Shown in pieces: positions 1 to 11,490 of a DNA stretch of 64,000 nt. Position numbers and translations under genes: made by a program. The notes beneath the pieces are model-generated. The model worked only from the letters and a program-made list of their open reading frames with translations, was not told the DNA's origin and made no database searches. The DNA lies in assembly GCA_013180625.2 (NCBI GenBank), contig SNVD02011145.1, positions 186,001-250,000 of the forward strand, given 5' to 3'. Position 1 is the first letter of the stretch; each line of letters begins with the position of its first letter. This DNA comes from Boswellia sacra (taxonomy: Eukaryota > Streptophyta > Magnoliopsida > Sapindales > Burseraceae).

Positions 1-888
1 TTCTGAAAAGATCGAAGAAAAATACTCAACTGAAGGAATGAAGAATGAAAATGTTTAAAGATCGCAAAGTAGTTCATGATAGAAGTTTTCCCGATGGGCA
101 TGCATTAGAAGAAAACCTTAAGAAATAGGTGCACTTGAAGGTGTTTTAAGCCCTTAGAATAGGCACAAGCCCTAAGAAAAGGTGCATTGAAGAGTGTTGA
201 AAACACTAAGAAGTAGGTGCACTCAAGAGTGTTTTCAGCCCTTAGAATAGGCACAAGCCTTAGGAAGAGGCGCACTGAAGAGTATTGAAAATCCTAAGAA
301 GTAGGTACACTTTAGAGTGTTTGAAGCCCTTAGAATAGGTGCACTGAAGAGTGTTACCAAACCGTAAGAAGTAGGTGCACTCAAGAATGTTAGAAACCCT
401 CAGAAGTAGGTGCACCGAAGAGTGGTTTACTATAAGCATCATAAGGATCCTTCCTGACCCTTGAATGGGTATATCTGCCCTTAGATAGGCATATTAGCCC
501 TTGAATGGGCACATCTACCCTTAGATTGGCACACTCACCTTAGATAAGCATGTTTACGCTTAGAAAGGTACATCAACCCTTAGATGGGCGTATTAGCCCT
601 TGAACAGGCACATTCGCCCTTAGATGGGCATATTAGCCCTTTATCGGGCACATCTACCCTTAGATAGGCATATTAGCTCTTGAACGGGCACATCCACCCT
701 TAGATGGAAACGTTAACACTCGAGTGGGAGCACCTTTTTGTAGGAATAGAAGAAGAGAAACAAATGATGATGAAGTCTGATAGAATAAGAAAGAAGGCGA
801 AGATGCCAAAAGGAAAGAAAGAAAGACGAAGCAAGAGTACATTGTTAACTTTTGTGTCTCACAAACCTCTCCAAAGTAGTGGGTAAGC
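1..888 (+). repeat. Tandem-repeat 3' region of an upstream Tat element
   Basis: Degenerate short tandem repeats fill this stretch. Positions about 120-430 use a unit of roughly 35 bases built on 'taagaagtaggtgcact' and 'gagtgtt'. Positions about 440-720 use alternating 20-base units such as 'cccttagatgggcatatta' and 'gcccttgaacgggcacatc'. The same repeats, in the same order and ending in the same purine-rich stretch before the LTR, recur at 16390-17271. It is therefore the 3' untranslated, hypervariable end of a Tat element lying mostly upstream of the window. The short ORFs here are only the repeats read in frame; I see no gene. Confidence 0.75.
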
Positions 889-2799
889 TATAGACACTGA
901 ATTTTTAAGGATCAATGAAGGAATGAAGATGAATTTTAAGCAAAAATAATGACCAAAATGCCCTTAGAGGCCAAGAAAGGAAAGGTGAGACCGAGTTAGT
1001 GAAAGGTCTCAAAAACTGATATATGACTTTCAAAAATCACAGAAAATAATCCAGGAGGAATCTGATGGTAAGTCATATCTGTTGTGAAGCTATGGATGTC
1101 TAGTTTTCGTAGAAATTTACGGATCACAAATCAAAGTTGAACTCAAAAAGTTATAAGCAATCGAATACATAAAGGTCAGAAGGGACTGCATTGCAAAATT
1201 GTAAAATAGGAAGTGCCAAATAGTGAGTACACCGTTCATGTGGTACTGTTCATTCAAATCCCACATTGGTTTTTCATCACTTTTTCACTCCACGGAAAGC
1301 CTATATAGGCATACCTTGAGCACACTTCTCAAAGTATCAAAAATCCTCTCTTTCCCTCTAGGACACACTTGAAACAATTTCAAGGAGTCATTTCTAGTTT
1401 AATATTTTTTGGAAGTTTTATATTGCTCTAAACCTAGAAATGGTACGTCTTGAGAGCAGTTTTCTCTTCTTTTTCATATTTTCTTTTTTATTTTCTTGCT
1501 TAGAATTAAGCATATTAGGTATGTTTATGCTTAGAATAAGCATGTTTAGGATTTGTTTTGATGCTTAGAAGCATGTTTAGGATTTTATGAATTGTCTAAC
1601 ACTTATTTATTTTATAAGATGGATAAGCGTGTTAAGGTATGTCCGCTATCTCTCCTTTATTAGAATTATGATTAGGAGTTTAATTTCTTTACGAATGCTT
1701 AGAAATGTGTTTAATAGTACATGCTTAGAATCATGATTAAGAGCATATGATTAGAATCATGCTAAGAAAACTTATTTGCTTTGATATATGCTAGGAAATA
1801 GCTAAGAATTATCATTTTACTTTTGAATGTCTTGTTTAAGGTAGAATAGCTATGATTGATTTTAATTGTTTGAATTAGGCTAGAAATATTGTAATTAGGC
1901 TAGAATATGCCATGAGAATCATGTTTAGGCTAGAATATGCCATAAATACCATGTTTAGGCTAGAAATACCATGCTAGTAGATAGGAATTATGATAGGTAG
2001 AATGCAACGATAGAAGTTATCAAATTTAGGCTAGAATGCTATGATATTAGATTATGGCTTTGTTTGATTTATAATTTGTTTATTTATAAATGTAGGAATA
2101 TACCATGATTAGAAGTATAATTGAATGATTACATAATGCCATGAAAGAGGCTTGATAAGCATTGAATAGACTCACATGTGATAGTGAGGAATTCACTATT
2201 TATTGAGTCTTGAATTGAATATCTTGATATGCATGAATATGCTTCCTATTATTGAATGTTTCAATCATATAAATGAATGAATGTTATATTGGACGTGTTA
2301 AAGAATAATTTACTTTATTGTTGAATAACAACTATTGTAATCCTATTCTCATTCTCTTATGTTTGAAAGGAATTGTAACTCTATTCTCCTCCTTCTTTCT
2401 TTGTATGAATATACAATTGTTTTTTTGATTGAATAATCACCTCGCATGACTAAAGAAGATAAAATGAATAATGTATGCATAAAACGAACAATCTAAGTAG
2501 ACTAAGTAACAATACGAGCTATTCCTATTTGGTATTTCCCACGTGGAGGTTGGATTTATATCCGGGTGGGTCGAAAGACTCGTTGCTAACTTTTCGAACC
2601 CATCTTTGAAGGGATGAGGGTAGTTTACGTCCTGAAGCGAGGTATTGGATTGTCCCCATTCATTCCCAATTGAATAATTGGGTGGCGACTCCTTTCTCTA
2701 GACATCCATGGTTCGTTTGTGTCCCCTCAAGTCTTGAAAAAGGCTTTGACACGGTGTCGTGATCGCAAATGCTCTGGCTGAATGAAAACCCTGTTCATA
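889..2799 (+). mobile_element. Tat LTR shared between two tandem copies
   Basis: 1911-bp LTR starting TATAGACACTGAATTTTT and ending CTGTTCATA; a better preserved copy (14031-16044, minus) shows the original ends TGTAGACACT...TGTTCACA. It is preceded by the element's internal 3' end (tandem repeats, purine-rich tract 'aaagtagtgggtaag') and followed within a few bases by gag, so it serves as 3' LTR of the upstream copy and 5' LTR of the next. A TATATA lies at 1302-1307. Positions about 1850-2050 hold degenerate repeats of 'ttaggctagaaatgccatg'. Confidence 0.8.
1302..1307 (+). promoter_or_regulatory. TATA box of the shared LTR
   Basis: TATATA in 'gcctatataggc', about 415 bp into the LTR. This is the same relative place as the TATA of other LTR copies (50239, 59805 on +; 15536 on -). 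It presumably sets the transcription start at the U3/R border. Confidence 0.5.
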
Positions 2800-4800
2800 C
2801 ACTCTGGCAACAAATGGCCCTACTCATTGAAGCACTCCAAAATGGGTCTCACCGTATGAATCAGCTGCGACTCGAGGGTAATGGTGATAGTGATGGTGAG
2901 ATTAGCCAAGGTAGAAATAAAGGGAAAAGCCTAATCAACCACAAAGAACTTTGAGTCAGCCAAGTAGTTGGCCAAGGATATGGAGAATGAAAGAATATGG
3001 AAAAGGTCCAATTCCTCTTAAAGAAAAAAGGGCTGAAGGGGGTTGAAGACCTAGATGACATCTTGCTTATGAAAGACCAAGATTTGCCTCCAAAATTTCG
3101 CTTGCCAGACTTGCCCAAGTTCAATACAGAGGAGAAAATCAAGTCACATTTGAGGCAGTATGCAGCCATCATGGCCACTACTCCTTTAATGAATGAGCAC
3201 ATACTAAAATACTTTATGTTATCTTTAGAAGATGACGTCGTAGCATGGTATCAGGACCTTCCAAAGAGAGTTTGAAAAGATTGGGAGGAACTTTCTTAAT
3301 AATTTATAGAATTGTACCACTATAATACCCAATTGGGGGTAACGTTGAGGGAATTGAAGACGACAAGGAAAAGCCCAATGAGAGTTTTTCAGAGTACCTA
3401 ATTTATTGGAGGGCTAAAGCAGCCAGAATGACCACCATTATAGACTAATGGGTTTCCCAATCATAACATTTGGAGACCTGTGTGACTCAGGTATCCAAAT
3501 AGAAGAGTTGGAATCTAGACAGAAGAGAAGTAACCATACTACCCTCGAAGAAGTCAAGGGCAGTATCACCAACCTAGTAGGGCGACCACGAAGCATGTAG
3601 AGGTAAAGACAATGGCCCCAAAAAGAAGATTCAGTCGTTTAGGAAGGCCACTCTCCAAAGTCTTTGTAAGGTTAAGAGCTGAATGGATCTTGCAGCCGTT
3701 GCCACCAAGATAGCTTCCAAATCCACTATCAAAGAATTAAAGGTACTATGAGAAATATGAATTCCATCAAATGACCGATCACAGGACTAATGGCTGTACT
3801 TGCCTTCGCCATGGGATCCAAGATTTGATCTACAAGGGCCAGATTCTTGACCCATAGACATATGAGCCCGACATAAGGAGCAACCCATTATCCAATTACA
3901 ACTGGATGCCTCATCTATTAACCAACATGATTAGGTATGGGTTGACGGAAGAGCAAGTCATGAATTCCTTTAAAGAAAGTAGATCAAGCAACGTCGAGAG
4001 AGCCAAAAGAAGGAGAAGTCTAAGCCAGAACAATCCACTAGAAGGGTGGTCTTAACGAAGAAGCCCAAGGTTGAAGAGCCCGAAAAAGAGTCCAAGGAGA
4101 TTATTAAGAGAATATAAGACGAGCACATTCCTTTGGCAACCCAAATTCACACTGAGAAAGGTGGATGGACTAATATTGCAATAAAAGGAGTCGAGCGAAG
4201 CTTAGAGCCCGAACTTGTGAACCTTAGGGACTAATAAGAGGGGGAGCCACATGAGGAGGAACAAGAAGAAGTTGAAGTGACAACTACTAACGGGAAGTCC
4301 ACACCATTGAGTACCTTTGCCAATAAGTGGATGGCTAGAAAAACGTGCTAGAAAGGGCCCACCACCTAAGAGACTCAACATGAAGAAGGGTAGCAAAGTT
4401 CAGAAAGCGAAGCGAGTTGAGAGTCTTGTGAGGAGAGAAAGCTTGCTTAAAAGGTGTAAGGAAGTGATAGTTATAGGGATTTGGATGATATCCCTAAAGT
4501 CAAGACCCTTTTAAACTTTTGGGCTGACTTTAGTAGTGATGAAGAAGAAGAGGTGAGAGTTGAGGAAGAAACACATGAAGGAGAAACATTCAGGGGCGAG
4601 AAAGAGAATGTCCAAGGGGTGACAAGGAGTGATAGGTTTTACCATGAGAGAGAAAAAGAAAAACCAGTCATAAAGACAGTTGAGAAGGGCAAGGAAGTTA
4701 CCAATAAAGAAGCCAAAGAGGAAGAGAATCAAGTGATCAAACAAATGAAGAAGACTCAAGGGAATGCTAGCATTTGGGATTTGTTGATATCATCCTAAAA
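2800..4800 (+). pseudogene. Tat gag pseudogene, copy 1
   Basis: Remnant of the capsid protein that packages the element RNA. Open pieces at 2769-2954, 2997-3275, 4317-4514 and 4481-4798 are separated by stops and frameshifts. The piece at 2997-3275 contains the gag core, including 'DDVVAWYQDLPKRV', and aligns with 52781-52999 of copy 2. The 3' part (4500-4780) is very rich in Glu and Lys. I found no zinc knuckle. Compared with copy 2, about 850 bp between LTR and gag (equivalent to about 51722-52580) is missing, so the LTR end abuts coding sequence and the true start codon is lost. Confidence 0.7.
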
Positions 4801-5340
4801 ACATAGAGAAGCCATGGCGAAGGCCTTGATAGAGTACGAATATCAATGGCTACCACTACTACTGATATGTTGACCGCCTTGACTGGGGGAGCACCCCAGG
4901 GAGTACATGAGAAGGGAGTAATCATCTTCACTAATGAGGATTTCTCATTTGAAGGGAAGGATCATAACAAGCCATTGTTCATCACCACAGAAATTGGTGG
5001 GAAGACGTCTCCTTGTATCATGGTGGATGATGGGTCCGCCATTAATATTATGCCTATAAAGATACTGCACAAGTATAGAGTCAGTAAAGATGAACTTGAG
5101 CCTTGTGATATGGTGATCAGGGCTTATGACGATTCGAAGAGGAGTGCCATAGGAATCTTTAAAGCCTTAGTAAAGGCTAGGCTAATTGAAGTGATGATAG
5201 AATTCATAGTCCTCGACATTCTAGTTACATTTGTTGCCTTCTTAGGATGAGCATGGTTACATCTGCTGGGAGGAGTTCCTTCCACTTTACATCAGAAAAT
5301 TCGATTCAACATGGATGGAGAGATTGTAACCATTCATGCA
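4801..5340 (+). pseudogene. Tat retropepsin (protease) domain, copy 1
   Basis: Aspartic protease that would cleave the polyprotein. The ORF 4846-5250 holds the active-site segment 'MVDDGSAINIMP' (D-[DST]-G-[AS] type) followed by the flap and 'FIVLDI' strands expected of retropepsins. A stop at 5248-5250 cuts it in the place where copy 2 reads '...LLGRA'. Copy 2 has the same segment at 54793-55029 ('MVDDGSTINIVP'). The N-terminal lead 'MATTTTDMLTALTGG' matches copy 2 at 54617 onward. Confidence 0.75.
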
Positions 5341-5550
5341 GCCTCAACGATTACACCAGTTGCTTTGAGTGTGAAGGTTAGAGAAATACCTTATATAGAT
5401 GGCTTTTAAGTAGCTATGATTGACGAAGTCAACCCTATTATAGCTGAAATAATGAAGAAACAATGGTACTTGTTGGGTACTGTACTTAGAAGGAATGGAT
5501 ATGGTTTTCCATCCTTCCCAAATTTTAAAGTCTAGACTTTTAGAAGAGGG

Positions 5551-6778
5551 TTGGGCTATAAATCCGAAAAGGAAGAAGAAGACATTGAGCCTAAGAAAGA
5601 GGGATTTATCAAATTCGTCAAAGCCCAAGATACGAAGTATGTGGGAGCTACCGAACCATGGGTTTTCAAGAGAATGTTGAAGCCTGGATTTGAGATCTTC
5701 AAAGATATCCTTCAGGTAGAAGTCTCCAAGAGGAATGACTTGGCGGGAGAGATGGAGAAGATGACTATCAAAGAGGAGAAGCCTCAAGAACAAGCACTAC
5801 CAATGGACCCATCTATCGACCTTGCTGCTTTCATCGAAGAAGGAATTAAAAATGTATCTTATAAAGATGTGTTTGTATCCAACCTCTTTGAAGAAAAGGA
5901 CATGATTTATGCCTCGAAGTTTAATGCAATGAAAAATAATTTTGCTTACTTGTTTGATGTCTATCCTAATGGTGTTGTGGATCATAATTTGTATTTCACT
6001 AGCATATTTGAAATTCATGCCATTCAAACTCATGACATTAATCTTGGTACAATCGAAAAACCTAAGAATATATGTATCACACTTGATACAACTCCTGAAG
6101 AAAGAGTGATTTGAAAAATTATTAAAGAAACATGAAGAAGTCTTCGCCTAGTCTTATGACGACATGCTTGAAATTGATAGAAGCATTGCTAAGCATACAA
6201 TTCCAATTTATCCACGTATAAAGCTGGTTAAACAGAAATTAAGAAGGATGAGACCAAAGTGGGCTCAAAACATCAAAGAGGAAGTCTCTGAACAAATTGA
6301 AGAAAAGTTTCTAGAAGTTGTGGAGTATCCGAAATGGTTAGCCAACATCGTGCCAGTACCGAAGAAGGATGGAAGGATCCGAATGTGTGTGGATTACCGA
6401 GACTTGAACAAGGCCTCACCAAAGGATGATTTTCCTTTACCTAATATCGATGTATTGGTAGATAGCGCTGCCACCAATGTGATGTTCTCTTTTGTAGATG
6501 GGTTTTTTGGATACAACCAGATAATTATGGCCAACGAAGATAAGTTAAAGACGGCCTTCATTACATAATGGGGAACCTATTGTTACAAAGTGATGCCATT
6601 GGGATTGAAGAATGCAGGGTCTACTTACCAACGAATGGAAACGACGTTATTTCATGACATGATCTATAAGGAGATGGAAGTTTATGTGGATGACATGATG
6701 GTGAAATTTAAAACTCGAGAGTGTCACTTTGAGGCCTTAGACAGAGTCCTAAAAAGGGTGAAGAAATACAAGTTGTAG
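5551..6778 (+). pseudogene. Tat linker and reverse transcriptase, copy 1
   Basis: RT copies the element RNA into cDNA. The ORF 5551-6114 is the linker between protease and RT. RT proper runs over 6164-6568 and 6590-6778: 'LANIVPVPKKDGRIRMCVDYRDLN' is represented by the fingers segment PKKDGRIRMCVDYRDLN, then FGYNQI, PLGLKNA and the catalytic YVDD at about 6683-6694. An in-frame TAA near 6566 separates the two ORFs, so the polyprotein is broken inside the catalytic domain although the catalytic Asp pair is still readable. Confidence 0.85.
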
Positions 6779-7545
6779 CTAAATCCGAAGAAGTGTGTCT
6801 TCAGAGTCACTTCAGGGAAGCTGTTGGGATTTATAGTTGGCAAAAAGGGAATAGAAGTAGATCTAGACAAGGTTAAAGCCATTAAGGAGATGTCGTCACC
6901 TAAGACTGAAAAAGAAGTTCGAGGGCTTTTAGGGAAGATGCAGTACATTTGCCGATTCATCTATAAATTGGTAACTGTTTGTGCACCGATCTTTAGGCTT
7001 TTAAAGAAGGATCAACCGGTAGAGTGGAATGATCAGTGCCAAGAGGCATTTGAGAGGATTAAGAAGTACTTGGAAAATCCACTAGTTTTAAGGCTACCAA
7101 AACCTGGGAAGAATTTAATTCTTTACTTAGCTCTCGAGGAGAAGACCATCGATGTTATACTGGCATAAGAAGATGAGAAGGGTGTAGAGCAAGCAATCTA
7201 TTATCTTAGCAAGAAGTTACTACCATATGAGACAAAGTATAGCTAGGTGGAGAGAACCTATTTGGCCATGGTTTGGCACTCAAAAAAGTTAAGGCATTAT
7301 TTTTAGTCTTATAAAATTAAGGCTATCTTGAAGGAGGATTCAATGAAGTATCTTTATGAAGCATCCGCATTGGTGGGGAAGTTAGTCAGATGGCTAGTAC
7401 ATTTGTCAAAATTTGAAATTGAGTATGTCACTAAAAAGGTGGTAAAAGGAAGAGTAGTAGCAGAATTCTTAGCTACAAACCCAGTCGATGATGATGAGCC
7501 ACAGTAGTTAGAATTCCCAGATGAACATCTGGGAGTAATCTCGAT
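6779..7545 (+). pseudogene. Tat RNase H (gypsy-type), copy 1
   Basis: The connection and RNase H domain follow RT: 'LLGKMQYICRFI', 'PVEWNDQCQEAFERIK', then an RNase H start near 'LYLALEE' and, beyond a stop near 7168, 'YYLSKKLLPYE' and 'FEIEYVTKK'. The canonical first Asp of RNase H is not clear. At least three stops (about 7166, 7243, 7303) lie in the reading frame. This is the RNase H common to all Ty3/gypsy elements; in Tat elements its activity is often lost because a second RNase H follows. Confidence 0.7.
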
Positions 7546-7950
7546 AGTGGGATGAAGGATGACTTTTTACAGAGCTTTTAATCGTAATGGTGCCAGAATA
7601 GGAGTTATTATAGTATCATCGACTGAAGAAGTCATTCCATTCACCAAGAAGTTAGAGTCCAGAGTCATTAATAATATGACTGAGTATGAAGCCTGTGCCT
7701 TTGGTTTGGAAATTTTGATTGCCATGGGCATTGACAAAGTAGAGGTGTTGGGAGATTCAAAACTGGTTATCTCTCAAGCCAATAAAAGCCGAGATCCACG
7801 AGAAGGAAGGCTGAAACCTTACCTTGAACACATTAGAAGATTAATTAAGAAGTTCAAGTAGTGCACCTTCACTTATCTTCCTAGAAGTGAGAATTAGATG
7901 GCTGATGCACTGGCTTCATTGGCATCAATTTGAGTGAGCACACAGGAATT
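7546..7950 (+). pseudogene. Second, archaeal-type RNase H (aRNH), copy 1
   Basis: The ORF 7559-7861 shows the hallmark aRNH pattern: 'RNGARIGVIIVS', 'NNMTEYEACAFGLEILIAMG' with the catalytic Glu in EYEA, and 'VEVLGDSKLVISQ' with the catalytic Asp in GDS. Presence of this domain between the gypsy RNase H and integrase is the standard diagnostic for the Tat lineage. The ORF is intact for 100 codons, then broken by TAG at 7859. Copy 2 keeps only fragments of it (57261-57640). Confidence 0.8.
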
Positions 7951-8089
7951 ATTGATGAGACCAAGAGTGATATCATAAGCATAGGGTCCTTGTTATAGAA
8001 ACCTTATGTAACGAAAATTAAGCGGATGAGAAGCCATGGTTCTATAATTTGAAGAGATATTTACAAAAGAGGATTTTACCTGATGAAGC

Positions 8090-9292
8090 CAATGAGAAAG
8101 ATAGGGCTATATTACAAAAGTTGGCCCAACAATTTACTTGTCCTTAGAGGGTGATGTACAGAAGAATGCCAGAAGAGATGCAACTTAGATGTATAGATGA
8201 GAATGAAGCAAGGAGACTTATGGAAGAAATCCACAGTGGTATATATGGGCCACATCTAAATGGGCTAATACTCGCGAAGAAGATTATGAGGCAAGGCTTT
8301 TAATAGTTAACCATGGAGACAGAGTGTGTCCGATTTGTGAAAAAGTGTCACCAATGTTCGATTAATGAAAATTTGATCCATCGACCACCCTTGGAGCTAC
8401 AAGGGATGACTGCATTGTGGCCCTTTGCTGTATGGGGCATCGATATTATAGGCGAAATAAAACTGTTAGCCTCTAATAAGCATCGATATATGGTGGTGGC
8501 GGCGATTGATTACTTCACCAAATGGATAGAAGTTGAGTCTTGTACCAAGTTAGGGCAAAGCAGATAGGGAAGTTTATCAAGAAGAACATTAGATGTAGAT
8601 TTGGAATACCATACCATGTCGTGACTGACAATGGGATTCATTTTTAGGCCGAAACTAGGGTTTTATTCAAAAACTACAAATCGAGCATTATAAGTCATCT
8701 CGATACCGGCCACAAGCCAATAGAGCAGTAGAAGCAACCAATAAAAACATCAAAAAGATGTTGGCTAAAGTGGTACAGACATATAAAGATTGGGTAGAGA
8801 AGTTGTTATTCGCGCCATGAGGTTATAGAATAATACCCAGAAGTTCGACAGGCATGACGCCCTTTTTATTGGTATATGGTTTAGAAGCGGTCCTACCCAT
8901 CGAGATAGAAATGAAATTAGCAAGAGTTTTGATTGAAGCAAAAGTTCCTGAAGAGGAGTGGATTTGTAACAGACACGAATAATTGGCCTTGATCGATGAG
9001 AAAAAATGAAGGCTAGGTATTACATGCAACTATACCAGAAACGGGTTGCTCGAGCCTTTAACAAAAGAATAAAGGCTAGGAAGTTTAAAGAAGGAAAGTT
9101 GGTCCTTAAGCAAGCGGGATCAGTTGTGTTTGATCCAAGAGGGAAGTTCAAACCTAATTGGGAGTGTCCATTCGTTGTGACGAAGGTCATGTCCACGAAA
9201 CTGTCATTCTATCAGACATGGAAGAGAATGAGTTCACTGAGCCTATCAACATGAACCGACTGAAGAAGCATTATGTAAAAAAAAAAAAGTGA
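8090..9292 (+). pseudogene. Tat integrase, copy 1
   Basis: Integrase inserts the cDNA. The N-terminal zinc-binding HHCC region is split by stops: 'HSGIYGPHLNG' near 8231 and 'CVRFVKKCHQC' at about 8324-8356. The catalytic core begins 'FAVWGIDIIG' (first Asp about 8440) and 'AAIDYFTKWIE', then is frameshifted near 8560. The C-terminal part is open at 9006-9254 ('FKPNWECPFVV'). The polyprotein ends after 'LKKHYV' followed by a run of 12 A at about 9277-9288. No chromodomain follows, as expected for Tat. Confidence 0.8.
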
Positions 9293-9589
9293 GAGGAAAA
9301 ATAATTAATCAGAAAACCAGAAATGGCTAATTAATGACAAGAGTTATCTCATTTCGCACATATTGTTCACAGAACAAAAGATTGTACTTTTATTAATGAA
9401 ATGAAATTGTTTAGAACAAATATGCCTTTTGAAATGCCTTATTATTTTGCATAACAACAAGAGGAAAACATCAAACATCTAAGCCAATCGAGCAAGTAAT
9501 AATGTCATCTCTGCCGCTTTGATGGACCACAAATAGGCTCATTGTATCGCTCACAACACCACCTAGCTCGAATAACAGGATCAGAAATG
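9293..9589. other. Spacer between convergent gag-pol and antisense genes
   Basis: AT-rich sequence shared with copy 2 (58965-59283), including 'ttattaatgaaatgaaattgttt' and 'tgcataacaacaa'. It lies where the + strand gag-pol and - strand genes meet tail to tail, so it should contain the 3' ends of both transcripts. No gene seen. Confidence 0.5.
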
Positions 9590-10990
9590 GAAGCCTGAAA
9601 GGTCAACCAGTCTTTGTATCAGTCGTCTGTCTTAAAATCAGAAACATGGAATAGATTCCTGTCAATGGTGCGTTATGGCCAAGAATCTTTTACACGCTCT
9701 AGATAACGAGCAAATAGTCTCCCAGGACTGAAAGTAGTCGGTGAATCCATGATCCTTTGCTTTTGATCATATTGTCGATGCAGCCTGGCATAATCATAAA
9801 ATGAATTGTGGGTGAAACCGCTAGAGGCACGCACGCGATATATGTCTCTACTGTCGCGTGCTCTAGTCTCCATCATGGACAGTGCGAATCTAAGTATCAA
9901 GATTGACTCGAAGCTAGGCAATTGAAGAAGAACGTCTCTCAAGTCTCCTCCTTTTATGAAGCCAAGGACTGTAATAGGAAATGTCTCCCTCAGGCAGTGC
10001 TAGAACAGACAACCTTTCTTACAACCAGATCTGAGAAAAAAGAAACAAAGAAAAAGAAGCCTACTAAGTCGAAAAACTAGAATGGGAGGCTTAGACAAAA
10101 GTTAAGGCAAGCTAGCTAAGCTGAAAACCCGAAAAGGGCAATTTAGGCAAAAGTTGGGGCATGAGAAAAAGAAGAGCTCGCTGAGTTGAAAACCCAAAAA
10201 GGGCGGCTTAGATAAAAGTTAGGGCAAAGTCGCTAAGTCGAAAACCTAGGAAATTGTGGCTTAGGCAAAAATTAAAGCATAAATTAAAAAAATGAATGAA
10301 ATAAGATGAATCACATAAGAAGAACTTGAAAAAGCAGAAGACTACCACTAAACTGCTGACTTAGATCAACCTTGACTCGGTCCAGTTTGATCAATGTCTT
10401 GGCCATAATAAAGGAAACGCTTGTGAAGCCGGGTCTCATATGAGGAATGACGATCACAAGATGTGGATCTCCATGACCGTCCATTAAGACTAGTAGAAAC
10501 TGTGCAAGTAGGCAGAGATGAAAAAGGTGAAGCTAGCCAGACGAAGTCCTATCCATCATTCCGAGTAAAGGCATGATGGAAGATAATATCATTCTACTAC
10601 CCCTAGTACGAATGCCCATGGTGGAAGTCGGGAACTCGAAGAAGTGGGCAAGATCAGATGGTGATGGTATCTGGACAGTAGGAAGAATGAGGCTCTTAGA
10701 ATTGGATAAGTGATGACTGAGTATGGTAGAGAATTCTCATACAGAGGGCAAAACTCCTGCCCATTGAAGCAGAAGATCATGAGAATCTCAGAAGGTTGTA
10801 TAGTCCTTCAGAAAAGAGATGTCGAGCTTGACTTGAAGAAGGAATTTCAGATGATAGAAGAAGACAAACTCGAGTCATTTCTAATCCTCGTCCCTCAAAG
10901 ACCTTAAAAAGGGCTGGAAGATCTGGAGAGAAGCTTCAGACATGTTGAATGACATGAAGAGATATTAATGTTAAAAAAAAGGAAGTCTCG
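9590..10990 (-). pseudogene. Antisense gene B of Tat copy 1 (unidentified)
   Basis: Minus-strand unit conserved between both Tat copies (counterpart 61320-62760). Conserved blocks include 10780-10589 and 9942-9673; the latter contains 'SFYDYARLHRQYDQKQRIMDS' in part and 'GRLFARYLERVKDSW', with a close match at 61570-61322. The upstream block reads weakly like the 'CP..EEFA.ILG' motif of other Tat antisense proteins, which is related to the plant mobile domain. Many stops; probably several exons, one intron holding the repeats at 10070-10290. Function unknown; I infer only that it was once a gene because blocks are conserved in protein-like fashion. Confidence 0.45.
10070..10290. repeat. Four irregular repeats of a ctaagt-gaaaacc...ttaggcaaaa unit
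   Basis: Units begin near 10072, 10114, 10180 and 10232 and follow 'gctaagtcgaaaaccc(g/a)aaaagggcggcttaggcaaaagttagggca', with spacing from 42 to 66 bases. Five related units lie at 61776-62075 in copy 2, so the array predates both insertions. It falls between coding blocks of antisense gene B, presumably in an intron. Confidence 0.7.
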
Positions 10991-11028
10991 GGAAACAAGA
11001 GAAAAGGTGCAGAGAAGTAGCAAGAAGG

Positions 11029-11200
11029 AGTAGCACTTAAATGGTGCGTAAATCAAGACAGAAAATGGAAGATTCGTCAGAGAACCACCAGTCAGCCATT
11101 TGACTGTCAGCCAGTTGTTTCATAACAGTCAATCTACTATCAAACAATCGTCCAATAGTCTGATGGCTGGCCAATGGCTATTAGGGCTAAAATAGCCCAT
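11029..11200 (-). promoter_or_regulatory. Putative promoter of antisense gene B
   Basis: A GC-richer, quasi-palindromic stretch (11080-11200) with repeated 'cagccagt', 'atggctggccaatggctatt' and the 10-mer CTATCAAACA (11137-11146). The same kind of module lies upstream of the TATA box in LTR copies and upstream of antisense gene A. A decayed TATA (ccatttaag on -, about 11032) aligns with a good TATATAAA at 62817-62824 in copy 2. Promoter function is inferred. Confidence 0.4.
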
Positions 11201-11490
11201 TGGCCTTCATCTTATGTGATCCTTCGACTTCCGGAATGCGTGCGAATAAGTAATTTCGGGTGCACGACTTTCAGATTTTGTAGTTTTATTCAGAATTGAA
11301 TGAATGATGATGTGGAAACAAATTTGGATGTAAATTTAGTACATTACGCAAAATATAAGGAATCGGAAATAGAGAATTTTCACTAAAGTCTTTGAAATTG
11401 TTTACATTTGATTGTACATCATAAGAAGTTCATACGTGGAAGCAAAATGAACAAAGAAAAAGCCCAGCTAAAAGTTCGTGGTGGCAGTCC

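Noticed and set aside
260..720. Regular repeats as a CRISPR-like array
   Set aside because: Units are degenerate and contiguous without unique spacers, in a plant retrotransposon.
2678..2692. TGGCGACTCC inside the LTR as a primer binding site
   Set aside because: It resembles the PBS of some Tat elements, but it lies about 115 bp inside the LTR border that the TSD-flanked solo LTR (59289-61304) fixes, and the minus-strand solo LTR carries the same segment ('gggtggagactc').
5344..5793. 149-aa minus-strand ORF over the Tat linker
   Set aside because: Shadow of the + strand linker between protease and RT, which is conserved in copy 2.
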